Notes: generated by a model from the letters alone, not told the origin. Positions 9,144-17,935 are shown, counted from the first letter of the stretch. The stretch is 64,000 nucleotides of DNA from Oryzobacter telluris (GCF_043099285.1 NZ_CP170723.1:3162001-3226000); one strand, 5' to 3'. Numbers and translations: made by a program.

Positions 9144-9176
9144 CGGGGCGGGGGTGCTGGTCGCACCCCCGCCCCG
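9144..9176 (-). terminator. Stem-loop terminator after the second M28 gene
   Basis: Arms 9144-9157 and 9163-9176 form a perfect 14-bp GC stem with a 5-nt loop, just beyond the stop at 9196 on the minus strand. It isolates the two M28 paralogues into separate transcription units. Confidence 0.75.
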
Positions 9177-9195
9177 GAACCTGCTGCTGCTCAGG

Positions 9196-10806
9196 TCAGC
9201 TGACGTCTCCCACGTGGTCGTGGTCGTGCGCGAGGCCGCCACCACCGGGGAGGTTGACGGTCTTGCGCGGGCCGGCCGGCGCCGGGAGCGTGTAGCTACC
9301 CGGGACCTTGGTGCCCTTGACCCCGTTCACCGACTCCGTGGAGTAGGCGTAGGTGAGCACGGCGGCCGAGATGACGTCGGAGTTCACGTCGAGGGCGTCG
9401 AGCGCGAGGTTGTCGATGTCGTCGCAGGTCTGGTGGTAGCACGGGTCGTAGGACTGACCCGCGGTGCCGCCCCAGATCTGGGCCTGCTGGGCCGTCTTGA
9501 CGACCTCCGCACCGGTGAAGAGCCCACCGGCGGGGATGCCGTTGTTGATGAAGGCCTGGTAGTCGCTGCGGCCACTGAACTGGGCGTCGTCGTAGGGCAC
9601 GCCCTTCTTCGTGTACAGGCTCTCGAAGAGGCCCTCGATCTGCTTGGAGCCCTCGGGGATCGGGACCCCGGCGGGGGCGGCCCAGCTCGACTCGTTGCCG
9701 TCGTAGATCATGAAGATGTAGTTCGGCGAGCCGACCATGTCGAAGTTCAGGTAGAGCGCGATCCGGTCCTTCTCGGCCTGGCTCAGGCCGGCGACGTACT
9801 GGGTGGACCCGATGAGCCCGCTCTCCTCAGCACCCCACCACGCGAGACGGATGGTGTTCTGCGGCTTGAGCTTGCGCACGTTCTCGGCCAGCTCGAGCAG
9901 GGCGGAGGACCCGCTGCCGTTGTCGTTGATCCCCGGACCGGCCTGGACCGAGTCGAGGTGCGCGCCGGCCATCACGACGTTGTCGTCGTTGACGCCCTTG
10001 AGCTCGGCGATGACGTTCTCCTGCGGCCGCGACTCGGGCTGCGGCACGAACACGCGGGCGGTGGAGCCGGCCTGCGAGAGCGCGACGCCGCTGAGGTAGC
10101 TGGTGCCCACCACGGGGATGTCGACGACGTCGGCGCCACCGAGGGTCGGGTTCACCGCGTCGTTGCGGTCGGGCGCTGCGGTGTTGCCCTGGTTCATGAT
10201 GACGACGGCCGACGCGCCCGCCGCCTCGGCGTTGAGGGCCTTGTCGGCGAAGGGGCACGTCCCGCGCTGGACGAGCGCGATGTTCCCCGCGACGAACCCG
10301 GCGAAGTCCGCGGCCTCGCAGCCGCTGGTCGAGGCGTTGCCCAGACCCAGCTTGAGGTCGACGGCCTGCACGGCCGCGGTGACGTCGCCGTACCCGGTGC
10401 CGGTGGCGGGGTTGTTGGCGTAGTTGGCCTGGACCGGTGAGTTCTGGCGCAGGATCGACGGGCCCACGTAGGTGAACGGGAAGGTCTCGGTACGCACCTG
10501 CCAGCCGGCGGCCTTGAGCGTGTCGACGACGTAGTCGACGCTGGCGTCGTAGCCGGGCAGCCCGGCGGCGCGGTTGCCACCGTTGGCGTCGGCGATGGCC
10601 TGCAGCGCCTTCTCGTGGGCGAGCACGCCGTCGACCGTGACGCACTCGAGGAGCTTGTCGTAGGTGATGTTCGCCCGCGACTCACAGCCCTGCGCGGAGG
10701 TCGCCGCGACGGCGGCACCCACGGGCAGGGTGGAGAGGGCGAGCGCGGCGACGGCGGCCAGGCCCGTCGTCCTCCGGCGCGGTGGGAGCAGTGCTGAGCG
10801 TTCCAT
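9196..10806 (-). CDS. Secreted M28-family metallopeptidase with PA domain (paralogue)
   Basis: A 536-residue paralogue of the peptidase at 7409-9031, matching it along its length. It has a signal peptide (about 1-35), the PA-domain motif NIALVQRGTCPF, zinc-ligand motifs AGAHLDSV, NDNGSGSS, WWGAEESGL and NFDMV, and the late YHQTCDD. The Asp/His-rich C-terminal tail is also shared. Start ATG 10806 follows AAGGGACATCG. The frame remains open far upstream (to 12525), but that extension is antisense to two real genes and lacks a signal peptide, so it is rejected. The PA inserts differ more than the catalytic domains, which suggests different peptide preferences. Confidence 0.92.
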   Translation of the reverse strand: MERSALLPPRRRTTGLAAVAALALSTLPVGAAVAATSAQGCESRANITYDKLLECVTVDGVLAHEKALQAIADANGGNRAAGLPGYDASVDYVVDTLKAAGWQVRTETFPFTYVGPSILRQNSPVQANYANNPATGTGYGDVTAAVQAVDLKLGLGNASTSGCEAADFAGFVAGNIALVQRGTCPFADKALNAEAAGASAVVIMNQGNTAAPDRNDAVNPTLGGADVVDIPVVGTSYLSGVALSQAGSTARVFVPQPESRPQENVIAELKGVNDDNVVMAGAHLDSVQAGPGINDNGSGSSALLELAENVRKLKPQNTIRLAWWGAEESGLIGSTQYVAGLSQAEKDRIALYLNFDMVGSPNYIFMIYDGNESSWAAPAGVPIPEGSKQIEGLFESLYTKKGVPYDDAQFSGRSDYQAFINNGIPAGGLFTGAEVVKTAQQAQIWGGTAGQSYDPCYHQTCDDIDNLALDALDVNSDVISAAVLTYAYSTESVNGVKGTKVPGSYTLPAPAGPRKTVNLPGGGGLAHDHDHVGDVS

Positions 10807-10849
10807 CGATGTCCCTTCTGACGAGCCGGAGGTCCTCGCGGCTGTCCGG

Positions 10850-10855
10850 AGCCTA
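10850..10855 (-). promoter_or_regulatory. -10 box for the second M28 peptidase gene
   Basis: TAGGCT on the minus strand lies 43 nt before the ATG at 10806. The identical hexamer and near-identical leader spacing occur upstream of the paralogue, so the promoter region seems to have been duplicated with the gene. Confidence 0.5.
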
Positions 10856-10905
10856 TGGGTTTGCTGTGCCCCGAGGTCGTCCGAGGTACAGCCCACTTTC
10901 GGCCC

Positions 10906-10911
10906 TACGCT
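10906..10911 (+). promoter_or_regulatory. -10 box giving a leaderless Gfo/Idh/MocA transcript
   Basis: TACGCT ends 6 nt before the GTG at 10918. With a normal 6-7 nt gap to the transcription start, the message would begin at the start codon, which favours GTG 10918 over the ATG at 10957. Confidence 0.5.
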
Positions 10912-10917
10912 TCGGTG

Positions 10918-11955
10918 GTGCCTCCTCTCCTCGCCGCCCCCGCCGTTCCCGACCCGATGGACGCGCCGCCCGTGCGGTGGGGGGTGCTCGGCCCCGGTGG
11001 GATCGCGACGACCTTCGCCGAGGCCGTCCACCACGGCACTCGCTCGAGCGTCGTCGCGGTCGGCTCGCGCTCGGCGGAACGTGCCGCGGCGTTCGCCGAG
11101 CGGCACGGGGTGGCCCGCGCCCACGGGTCGTACGAGGACCTCGTGGCCGACCCGGACGTCGACGCGGTGTACGTGGCGAGCCCGCACAGCGAGCACCGCG
11201 ACCACGCCCTGCTCGCGCTGCGGGCCGGCAAGCCCGTCCTGGTCGAGAAAGCCTTCACCCGCAGCCTGGCCGAGGCCGACGAGGTGCTCGCCGGGGCGGA
11301 GTCCCGCGGCCTGCTCGCGGCCGAGGCCATGTGGAGCCGCTACCTCCCGTCCTACGACGTCATCCGTCGGACCATCGACGCCGGCACGCTCGGCGAGGTC
11401 GTCGTCGTCGACGCCGACCACGCCCAGCTCCTGTGGCCGGACGGCCCGGAGCGGCTGGCCCGCCCCGAGCTCGCCGGAGGGGCCCTGCTCGACCTCGGCG
11501 TCTACCCGGTCGCCTTCGCCGACCACGTGCTCGGTGGCCTCGACGCGGTGCGCGCCTCCGGGACCCTGAGCGAGCTCGGCGTCGACGTCACGACCACGGT
11601 CTCGGCGCGCGGCCCCGGCGGCGGCATCGCCCAGCTCTGGTGCTCGATGGCCGCGGCCACCTCGTGCACGGCCCGGGTCGTCGGCAGTGCCGCCCGCCTC
11701 GAGCTCGACGAGGGCGGCAGCTTCTACGGCTCCGCGTGCCACGTGCGCCTCGTCGGGCCGGACGGGACCGTGCTCGACGAGTGGGCGCCCGAGGTGACCG
11801 ACCACGGGTTCCGGTACCAGGTCGCCGAGGTGGCCCGGGCCCTCGAGGCCGGGCGCACGCAGACGTGGTCGGTGCCGTGGGAGGCGACCCGGCGCGTCCT
11901 GGCCGCGATGGACGAGGTCCGCCGCCAGGTCGGGGTGGTCTACCCCGGCGAGTGA
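10918..11955 (+). CDS. Gfo/Idh/MocA family NAD(P)-dependent oxidoreductase
   Basis: A 345-residue (or 332 from ATG 10957) soluble dehydrogenase. The N-terminal Rossmann fold begins RWGVLGPGGIATTF, followed by the family motifs VYVASPHSEH and GKPVLVEKAF, where the lysine is the conserved catalytic EKP-type lysine. The C-terminal half is the usual open-sheet substrate domain. Family members oxidise or reduce sugars, inositols or dihydrodiols; the substrate here is unknown. It is divergent from the second M28 gene and followed by a secreted protein gene 63 bp downstream. Confidence 0.88.
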   Translation: MPPLLAAPAVPDPMDAPPVRWGVLGPGGIATTFAEAVHHGTRSSVVAVGSRSAERAAAFAERHGVARAHGSYEDLVADPDVDAVYVASPHSEHRDHALLALRAGKPVLVEKAFTRSLAEADEVLAGAESRGLLAAEAMWSRYLPSYDVIRRTIDAGTLGEVVVVDADHAQLLWPDGPERLARPELAGGALLDLGVYPVAFADHVLGGLDAVRASGTLSELGVDVTTTVSARGPGGGIAQLWCSMAAATSCTARVVGSAARLELDEGGSFYGSACHVRLVGPDGTVLDEWAPEVTDHGFRYQVAEVARALEAGRTQTWSVPWEATRRVLAAMDEVRRQVGVVYPGE

Positions 11956-12018
11956 GCGCCCCGCATGGCTCGACCGGGCCATTGTCACGGCGCTGCGACG
12001 CGGCGAGCATGGTGGCCC

Positions 12019-13041
12019 ATGCGCCCCACCCACCGCCGAGTGCTGGGGGCCGCCGCGCTCCTCGCCACCGCCGCCGCCACCGTCCTCGCGACCCCGGCCG
12101 AGGCCGGCCGACGCGCGGTCACCACCACCGTCTACGACACCTTCGACGGTGACGCCGCCGCCTACGCCGCGAGGTGGGACACCCCGTACGGCGCGGGCGA
12201 GATGGCCGTGAACGACACCCGCGCCCACGACGGGTCCACGTTCTCGCTGTCCGCGCTCCCCTTCGCGACCGGGTACGACTTCAGCGTGTTCGACCACATC
12301 AAGTACCTGGGCGTGAGCAGGACGCCGTTCACGGTGCCGGAGAAGGGCTCGGTCACCTTCTCGCTGACCATCGACGCCGAGACCGTGGGCACGCAGCCCG
12401 GCGGCCGCGTCATCCACGGCGTGTACGGCCCACCCGGGTGCGCGGACACCCCGGCGTGCGCCGCCACGGCCGTGCCGTGGCAGGCCACGGCCCTGGAGGG
12501 CCAGCAGGCCGGCGCCACCTTGCACATGATCGACTTCCGCACCGGGCAGCTGTTCGACTGGTTCGTGTCCGGCAGCACCGCGTTCGCCCTCGTCGAGCGG
12601 CTGCCGGCGACCGTCATCGGCTCACCCGACGGCGGGACGCGCGACACGATGTACACCCAGATCGTCAAGGAGGTCCCGGTCGGGCCCGGCCCGCACCGCG
12701 TCTCCATCACGTTCTCCCGCGACCCCGGGTCGTCGTCGGTCGACTTCGTCCTCGACGGCAAGCGCGTCGCGCGGGTGGGCAAGGTCGGGGTGCCGCTCGA
12801 CGTGCAGAAGGTGCCGTACACGGGCATCTACCCCTCCATCGGGAAGGGCGAGCGCCTCGACGACCGGGTCGACTCGGTCTTCATCGGGCACGGCCTGTTC
12901 AGCCTGCTCGACGCGTTCCCCTTCCAGCACCCCGACGCCCCCGAGCTGAGCGTCTCCGTGCCGATGTCGGAGCGGCTGTTCGGTCAGGGCGCCGGAGCGT
13001 CGTTCGACGACATGGTGGTCACGGTCGACGACCGCGGCTGA
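12019..13041 (+). CDS. Secreted protein of unknown function, possibly DUF6081-like
   Basis: A 340-residue exported protein. The first 36 residues form a signal peptide ending near the AEA region. The mature part opens with VYDTFDGDAAAYAARWDTP and is rich in beta-strand-like segments, with a paired CADTPACAA stretch that could form a disulfide. It resembles the group I recall as DUF6081, with a concanavalin-like character, but I cannot verify this. No catalytic motif is recognised. The start ATG 12019 fits the signal peptide; nearby ATG 12009 and GTG 12012 are out of frame. It is convergent with the L,D-transpeptidase gene with only 18 bp between stops. Confidence 0.75.
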   Translation: MRPTHRRVLGAAALLATAAATVLATPAEAGRRAVTTTVYDTFDGDAAAYAARWDTPYGAGEMAVNDTRAHDGSTFSLSALPFATGYDFSVFDHIKYLGVSRTPFTVPEKGSVTFSLTIDAETVGTQPGGRVIHGVYGPPGCADTPACAATAVPWQATALEGQQAGATLHMIDFRTGQLFDWFVSGSTAFALVERLPATVIGSPDGGTRDTMYTQIVKEVPVGPGPHRVSITFSRDPGSSSVDFVLDGKRVARVGKVGVPLDVQKVPYTGIYPSIGKGERLDDRVDSVFIGHGLFSLLDAFPFQHPDAPELSVSVPMSERLFGQGAGASFDDMVVTVDDRG

Positions 13042-13059
13042 GGAGGCGCCGGGTCGGCG

Positions 13060-13938
13060 TCAGTGGACGAGGACCCGGCTCCCGATCGGCATGAGGTCGG
13101 CAGCCCAGATCATGTTGATGGCGGCGTTCGCCAGCCGGGCGCACCCGTGCGAGGCGGCGTACGGCGGGATGTTCGGGGACCCGTGCACGGCGATGCCGCG
13201 GTTGAAGAACCGGGGCCGCCACAGCTCACCGAGCGAGTTGGTGAGCGGGCCGTCGACGGCGCGGTACACGGTGTAGCTGCCCTCGGGCGTCGTGGCGATG
13301 GCGCGGTTGCCCTTGGTGGAGGTGTACTCCTCACCGTTGCCCGTGGACGTGTTCAGCGCCATGCGCACCCGGCCGTCACGGACCACGAGGAGCAGCTGGC
13401 GGTCGAGGTCGATCTCGACGCCGTCACCGGAGAGCTTGGCCCGGGGGCGCACTCCGTTCTCGAGCGCGCGCTTGGTGCGCGGGCCGACGATGCCGTCGCG
13501 GGAGAGGCCGGCGGCCTTCTGGAGGGCGAAGACGGCCTGCTGGGTGAGCGAGCCGAACGACCCGTCGGGGGTTCCGAGCCAGTACCCGAGCTCGGAGAGC
13601 CGCTTCTGCACCGCGAGGACCTTCTCGCCCTGGTCGCCGTAGCGCAGCGAGGTGCGCGGCTTGACCGTTGTCGTCGGTGAGGGCGTGGGGGTCGGCGTCG
13701 GGGCGGGGGTGCTGACCGTGGGGGTCGGGGTGGGAGTGGGGGTCTCGCTGGGCGTGACCGTGGGCTCCGGCTCGAGGGTGGGCTCGACGGTGGGCTCCGG
13801 GGTGGGAGCAGCAGCGACCGGGGACTCCTGGCCCGCGGACCACTGCGGGACGTAGCCGCAGCCGGCCAGCAGCGTGGCGGCGGTGGCCAGCACGACCAGT
13901 CCTGCCGACGTGCGCGCCCGCGTCGCCGTCCACCCCAT
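13060..13938 (-). CDS. L,D-transpeptidase lipoprotein with peptidoglycan-binding domain
   Basis: A 292-residue envelope enzyme that makes 3-3 crosslinks or anchors proteins in peptidoglycan. It has a lipoprotein signal with lipobox LLAGC (Cys about 26), a long Pro/Thr/Glu low-complexity spacer (about 40-95), a PG_binding_1 domain (LRYGDQGEKVLAVQ through GIVGPRTKRALE) and a YkuD catalytic domain ending in HGSPNIPPYAASHGCARL, with the nucleophile Cys266. The start is ATG 13938, because only this frame start places the lipobox correctly. The spacer would let the catalytic domain reach the wall from the membrane. It lies downstream of the malyl-CoA lyase pair on the same strand, separated by about 110 bp. 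Confidence 0.93.
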   Translation of the reverse strand: MGWTATRARTSAGLVVLATAATLLAGCGYVPQWSAGQESPVAAAPTPEPTVEPTLEPEPTVTPSETPTPTPTPTVSTPAPTPTPTPSPTTTVKPRTSLRYGDQGEKVLAVQKRLSELGYWLGTPDGSFGSLTQQAVFALQKAAGLSRDGIVGPRTKRALENGVRPRAKLSGDGVEIDLDRQLLLVVRDGRVRMALNTSTGNGEEYTSTKGNRAIATTPEGSYTVYRAVDGPLTNSLGELWRPRFFNRGIAVHGSPNIPPYAASHGCARLANAAINMIWAADLMPIGSRVLVH

Positions 13939-14050
13939 GTCCGCTCCCGCGCTCGGCCTCACCGTCCGTCGACCACGGCCCGGCGATCCATGAGACGACA
14001 CGATCGACGCCGCGGCAAATCGGCGCGCGCTGCCGTGACCGAATCGTGGT

Positions 14051-14917
14051 CTACGCGCGCGCCTGCACGGCCTCGTGCGTGGCCAGCACCTTGCGCGCCG
14101 ACTCGACGTGCAGCAGCTCGACCATCCGGCCCTCGTGGACGACCACACCGGCCCCGGCCGCGCCCTCCCACGCCGTGAGGATGCCGCGCGCCTGCTCGAC
14201 CTCCTCCGCCGACGGGGCGAAGACCGCGTTGCAGAGCTCGACCTGCCCCGGGTGGACGAGGGTCTTGCCGTCGAAGCCGAGGTCGCGGCCCTGCCGGCAC
14301 TCGTCCTCGAACCCGTCGAGGTCCTTGACGTCGTTCCACACGCCGTCCAGGACGGCGACCCCGGCCCGCCGCGCGGCGAGGACGGTGAGCGAGAGGGAGG
14401 TCAGCAGCGGCAGGCGGCCGGGGACCTGCCGGACCCCGAGCTCCTTGACGAGGTCGTTCGTCCCCATGACGAGGACCGCGAGGCGGTCGGAGGCCGAGGC
14501 GACGGCCGCGACGTCGAGGACGGCGGTGGGGGTCTCGACCATGGCCCAGAGCCGGGTGTGGTCGGGGGCGCCGTGCCGCTCCATCGCGGCGACGACGGCG
14601 TGGACCGCGTCGGCGGAGTCGACCTTGGGGACGACCACGGCGTCGGGGCCGGCCGCGCAGGCGGCAGCGAGGTCGGCGTCGTGCCACTGGGTGCCGGCGC
14701 CGTTGACGCGGATCGTCACCTCGCGGTGGCCGTACTCTCCGGACCGGGCTGCGGCACAGGCGTTCTCGCGCGCCGACTCCTTGTGGTCGGGACCGACCGC
14801 GTCCTCGAGGTCGAGGATGAGGCCGTCGACCGGCAGGGTCTTCGCCTTCTCCAGGGCCCGCTCGTTGCTCGCGGGCATGTAGAGGACGGACCGGCGCGGT
14901 CGCAGGACGTCGCTCAC
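14051..14917 (-). CDS. HpcH/HpaI aldolase, CitE-like (possible malyl-CoA thioesterase)
   Basis: A 288-residue TIM-barrel enzyme of the CitE/HpcH family. Seen are RRSVLYMPASNERALEKA at the N-terminus, the metal-binding LILDLEDAVGPDHK, the CoA-site strand VVVPKVDSAD, and WAMVETPTAVLD with a metal-ligand glutamate. Its GTG start (14917) overlaps the stop of the upstream malyl-CoA lyase-like gene as GTGA, so the two are translationally coupled. In Rhodobacter a lyase (Mcl1) is paired functionally with a related malyl-CoA thioesterase (Mcl2), and this pair could be analogous; that is inference. Alternative roles are citramalyl-CoA lyase or a CLYBL-like enzyme. Confidence 0.82.
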   Translation of the reverse strand: MSDVLRPRRSVLYMPASNERALEKAKTLPVDGLILDLEDAVGPDHKESARENACAAARSGEYGHREVTIRVNGAGTQWHDADLAAACAAGPDAVVVPKVDSADAVHAVVAAMERHGAPDHTRLWAMVETPTAVLDVAAVASASDRLAVLVMGTNDLVKELGVRQVPGRLPLLTSLSLTVLAARRAGVAVLDGVWNDVKDLDGFEDECRQGRDLGFDGKTLVHPGQVELCNAVFAPSAEEVEQARGILTAWEGAAGAGVVVHEGRMVELLHVESARKVLATHEAVQARA

Positions 14918-15972
14918 GCCTGCTCCCCCGCGCCGGCGTAGAGCTCGGCGAGCTCGGGGTCGTTGGCGGACAGGCGCTCGGCGAGCTCGAGGACGACGAA
15001 GCACTGCTTGAGGCTCGCGTCGTCCTCCATCTTCCCGTCGAGCATCACCGCACCGGTGCCGTCGCCCATCGCGTCCCTGACGCGGCGGGCGTGCGCGACG
15101 TCCTCGGCGCTCGGGCTGAAGACCGTCTTGGCGATGGCGATCTGCGCGGGGTGCAGCGACCAGGCGCCGACGCAGCCGAGGAGGAAGGCGTTGCGGAACT
15201 GGTCCTCGCAGGCGAGGGTGTCGGCGATGTCCCCGAAGGGGCCGTAGTACGGGAAGATCCCGTGCATCGCGCAGGCGTCGACCATCCGGGCGATCGTGTA
15301 GTGCCAGAGGTCCTGCTGGTAGACGGCGCGCTCGGCGTCGCCGCTCGGGTCCTGCCGCACGAGGTAGCCGGGGTGCCCGCCCCCGACGCGGGTCGTCTTC
15401 ATCCGGCGGTCGGCGGCGAGGTCGGCCGGGCCGAGGCTGATGCCCTGCATCCGCGGGCTGGCGCCGGCGATCTCCTCGACGTTCGCGACACCGCGGGCCG
15501 TCTCGAGGATGGCGTGGACGAGGACCGGGCGGGTCAGCCCCGCCTTCGCCTCCAGCTGGGCGAGCAGGCGGTCGACGTAGTGGATGTCCTCGGGGCCCTG
15601 CACCTTGGGGACCATGACGACGTCCAGCCGGTCGCCGATCTCGGTGACGAGGGTGGTGAGGTCGTCGAGCGCCCACGGGCTGTCGAGGGCGTTGACCCGG
15701 GTCCAGAGCTGCGTGTGCTCGCCGAGGTCGGTCGCCTTGGCGATGTCGACGAGACCGGCGCGGGCGGCCTCCTTGTTCTCGGCCTTCACCGCGTCCTCGA
15801 GGTTGCCGAGGAGGACGTCGACCGTGCCCACGAGCTGCGGCACCTTCGCCGCCATCTTCGGGTTGCTCGGGTCGAAGAAGTGGATCATCCGGCTGGGCCG
15901 GGCCGGCACCTCGCGCAGCGGGGCGGGTGCCCCGACCGCGAGGGGGGCGAAGAAGTCCTTGGCGCTGCGCAT
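14914..15972 (-). CDS. HpcH/HpaI aldolase, malyl-CoA/beta-methylmalyl-CoA lyase-like
   Basis: A 352-residue enzyme longer than CitE and resembling the Mcl family, which cleaves malyl-CoA or beta-methylmalyl-CoA to glyoxylate plus an acyl-CoA. Seen are the family-like HFFDPSNPKMAAKVPQL start, VLLGNLEDAVKAENK with the acidic metal ligands, VVMVPKVQGPEDIHYVD, and ILETARGVANVEEI. ATG 15972 is the natural start. It heads a two-gene operon with the CitE-like gene. The crotonyl-CoA reductase and mutases of the ethylmalonyl-CoA pathway are not in this window, so the pathway assignment is tentative. Confidence 0.85.
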   Translation of the reverse strand: MRSAKDFFAPLAVGAPAPLREVPARPSRMIHFFDPSNPKMAAKVPQLVGTVDVLLGNLEDAVKAENKEAARAGLVDIAKATDLGEHTQLWTRVNALDSPWALDDLTTLVTEIGDRLDVVMVPKVQGPEDIHYVDRLLAQLEAKAGLTRPVLVHAILETARGVANVEEIAGASPRMQGISLGPADLAADRRMKTTRVGGGHPGYLVRQDPSGDAERAVYQQDLWHYTIARMVDACAMHGIFPYYGPFGDIADTLACEDQFRNAFLLGCVGAWSLHPAQIAIAKTVFSPSAEDVAHARRVRDAMGDGTGAVMLDGKMEDDASLKQCFVVLELAERLSANDPELAELYAGAGEQA

Positions 15973-16017
15973 GTCGCGGACGCTAGCAGCGCAGGTGGCG
16001 AGGCTGCGGTGAGCCAG

Positions 16018-16046
16018 TTCACGGTGTGACGGACAACGCGTAGCCT
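16018..16046 (+). promoter_or_regulatory. Leaderless promoter for the 16053 gene
   Basis: TTCACG (16018-16023) and TAGCCT (16041-16046) are separated by exactly 17 nt, and the ATG at 16053 follows 6 nt later. This is the best full -35/-10 pair among the leaderless promoters in this window. Confidence 0.6.
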
Positions 16047-16052
16047 CGGGCC

Positions 16053-16637
16053 ATGAGCGAGGAGGCGACGACGGAGCCGACGCTGGAGGCGCCGCGGCCG
16101 GTCGACGTCACCCGGCTCGTCCACGAGGCGATGAGCAAGTCCGGCCTGCTCTGGGTGAAGGTCGCCGGGGGCGGCACCCACCCCGTCTGGCACGTGTGGC
16201 ACGACGACGAGGACCCGCGCGGCACCGGTCCGGCGGTCTACGTCGTGTCCGGCCCCGGCGAGCAGTCGCTGCCGTGGCTGCCCGACGAGGTCGAGCTCAT
16301 CCTGCGGAGCAAGGACAGCGGCGGTAGGCTGCTGTCGCTGCACGCCCAGGTCACCGAGCTGTCCCCCGAGGACGAGGCCTGGGACGCCGCCGTCGAGGTG
16401 CTGCGGCCCGAGCGGCTCAACGCCGTCGGTGACGTCGCGCAGCGGTGGGCGCAGTCGTGCACCATCCACGTCCTGCGCCCGCACGGTCGACTCGTCGAGG
16501 GGCCCGGTGCCTACGGCGACGGCTCCGGTGCCGAGCCGGTGCACCCCGCCGGCCCGGCGACCGCGCGCTGGCGCCCGTGGCACTGGCACGGGAGGTCCCG
16601 GGGTCGGGGCGCCCGCCCCGATAGCCTGTCGGGGTGA
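16053..16637 (+). CDS. Conserved hypothetical protein, possible FMN split-barrel fold
   Basis: A 194-residue soluble protein without signal or membrane segment. The central part (WVKVAGGGTHPVWHVW, VYVVSGPGEQSLPWL, VELILRSKDSGGRLL) has the alternating strand pattern of pyridoxamine-phosphate-oxidase-like split barrels, but no cofactor site can be confirmed. The C-terminus is a Trp/His/Arg-rich tail (WRPWHWHGRSRG). It starts from a leaderless promoter, and its stop overlaps the GTG of the MgtE_N-CBS gene as GTGA, suggesting co-expression. The function is unknown. Confidence 0.7.
   Translation: MSEEATTEPTLEAPRPVDVTRLVHEAMSKSGLLWVKVAGGGTHPVWHVWHDDEDPRGTGPAVYVVSGPGEQSLPWLPDEVELILRSKDSGGRLLSLHAQVTELSPEDEAWDAAVEVLRPERLNAVGDVAQRWAQSCTIHVLRPHGRLVEGPGAYGDGSGAEPVHPAGPATARWRPWHWHGRSRGRGARPDSLSG
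16622..16627 (+). promoter_or_regulatory. Internal -10 box before the MgtE_N-CBS gene
   Basis: TAGCCT ends 6 nt before the GTG at 16634 and lies inside the last codons of the upstream gene. It would allow leaderless expression of the downstream pair in addition to read-through. Confidence 0.45.
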
Positions 16638-17935
16638 GCACGCCGACCCGCGCCTTCGTCGGCCGACTGACCGAGCTCAACGTCTTCGACCCGCTCGGTG
16701 ACCAGGTCGGTCGTGTCCGCGACGTCGTCGTCACCTTCAACGTCTCGCGCAACCGCCCCCGCGTCATCGGCCTCGTCGTCGAGGTCGCCGGACGACGCCG
16801 CGTGTTCGTCCCGATGACGCGGGTCACCTCCGTCGAGGGTGGCCAGGTCATCACCACCGGCCTGGTGAACATGCGCCGCTTCGAGCAGCGCGGCAACGAG
16901 ACCCTCGTCGTCGCCGAGCTCTTCGAGCGCCCCGTGCGGGTGCGCACCGAGGAGGGCGAGGTCGTCGACGCCACCGTCGAGGACATCGGCATCGAGCAGA
17001 GTGGCAGCCGCGGCTGGAGCGTGGCGCGCGCCTACGTCCGCACCGGCTTCGGCCGCCCCCGCAGTGGCCTCCCCCGGCTCGGCCGCCGTCGCGGCGAGAC
17101 CCTGCTCGTCTCCATCGAGGACGTCACCGGGCTGCGCGACTCCACCGGCGGCCAGAGCGCCGCCCGCCTCCTCGAGGCCTACGAGGACCTCAAGCCCGCC
17201 GACCTCGCCGAGGTCATCCACGACCTCAACCCGCAGCGCCGGGCCGAGGTCGCCGCGGCGCTGGACGACGAGCGGCTCGCCGACGTCATCGAGGAGCTGC
17301 CCGAGGACGACCAGGTCGAGATCCTCGCCGGCCTCGAGGTCGCCCGCGCCGCCGACGTCCTCGAGGCGATGGAGCCCGACGACGCCGCCGACCTCCTCGC
17401 CGAGCTCCCGAAGGAGCGCCAGGAGGAGCTGCTCCAGAAGATGGACGCCGACGAGGCGGCCGACCTGCGCCGCCTGCTCACCTACGACGAGAACACCGCC
17501 GGTGGTCTGATGACGACCGAGCCGGTCATCCTCGGCCCGGAGGCCTCCATCGCCGAGGCGCTGGCCGTCGTGCGGCGCCAGGAGCTGTCCACCGCGCTCG
17601 CCTGCACCGTCTTCGTGTGCCGCTCCCCGCTCGAGACGCCCACGGGCAAGTACCTCGGCATGGTGCACATCCAGCGCCTGCTGCGCGAGCCCCCGCACAA
17701 CCCGGTGGGTGGCATCCTCGACAAGGACGTCGAGCCCCTGCCGCCGGGCGCCACGCTCGGCCAGGTCACCCGCATGCTCGCGACGTACGACCTCGTGGGG
17801 CTGCCGGTGGTCGACGACGAGGGCCACCTGCTCGGCGCGGTCACGGTCGACGACGTGCTCGACCACATCCTTCCCGACGACTGGCGCGAGGACCGCCACG
17901 ACGTCGTGACCCCCGAGGGGGTCGTCCGTGGCTGA
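16634..17935 (+). CDS. PRC-barrel/MgtE_N/CBS-domain protein lacking the MgtE membrane domain
   Basis: A 433-residue cytoplasmic protein. The N-terminal 160 residues look like a PRC-barrel region. A helical MgtE_N-type superhelix follows (about 170-285, repeated L(A/V)DVIEELPEDDQVEIL and EAMEPDDAADLLAELP units), then two CBS domains (about 290-420, with the typical GGLMTTEPVIL and LVGLPVVDDEGHLLGAVTVDDVL). A full MgtE magnesium channel would continue with five transmembrane helices; here the gene stops and a separate DUF1003 membrane protein begins 8 bp earlier. A plausible but unproven view is a Mg/nucleotide sensor working with that protein. The pair resembles M. tuberculosis Rv1232c/Rv1231c. 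Confidence 0.88.
   Translation: MSTPTRAFVGRLTELNVFDPLGDQVGRVRDVVVTFNVSRNRPRVIGLVVEVAGRRRVFVPMTRVTSVEGGQVITTGLVNMRRFEQRGNETLVVAELFERPVRVRTEEGEVVDATVEDIGIEQSGSRGWSVARAYVRTGFGRPRSGLPRLGRRRGETLLVSIEDVTGLRDSTGGQSAARLLEAYEDLKPADLAEVIHDLNPQRRAEVAAALDDERLADVIEELPEDDQVEILAGLEVARAADVLEAMEPDDAADLLAELPKERQEELLQKMDADEAADLRRLLTYDENTAGGLMTTEPVILGPEASIAEALAVVRRQELSTALACTVFVCRSPLETPTGKYLGMVHIQRLLREPPHNPVGGILDKDVEPLPPGATLGQVTRMLATYDLVGLPVVDDEGHLLGAVTVDDVLDHILPDDWREDRHDVVTPEGVVRG

Noticed and set aside
10807..12525. Upstream extension of the second M28 peptidase frame to 12525
   Set aside because: It is antisense to the Gfo oxidoreductase and the secreted protein gene, has no family match, and would bury the signal peptide.
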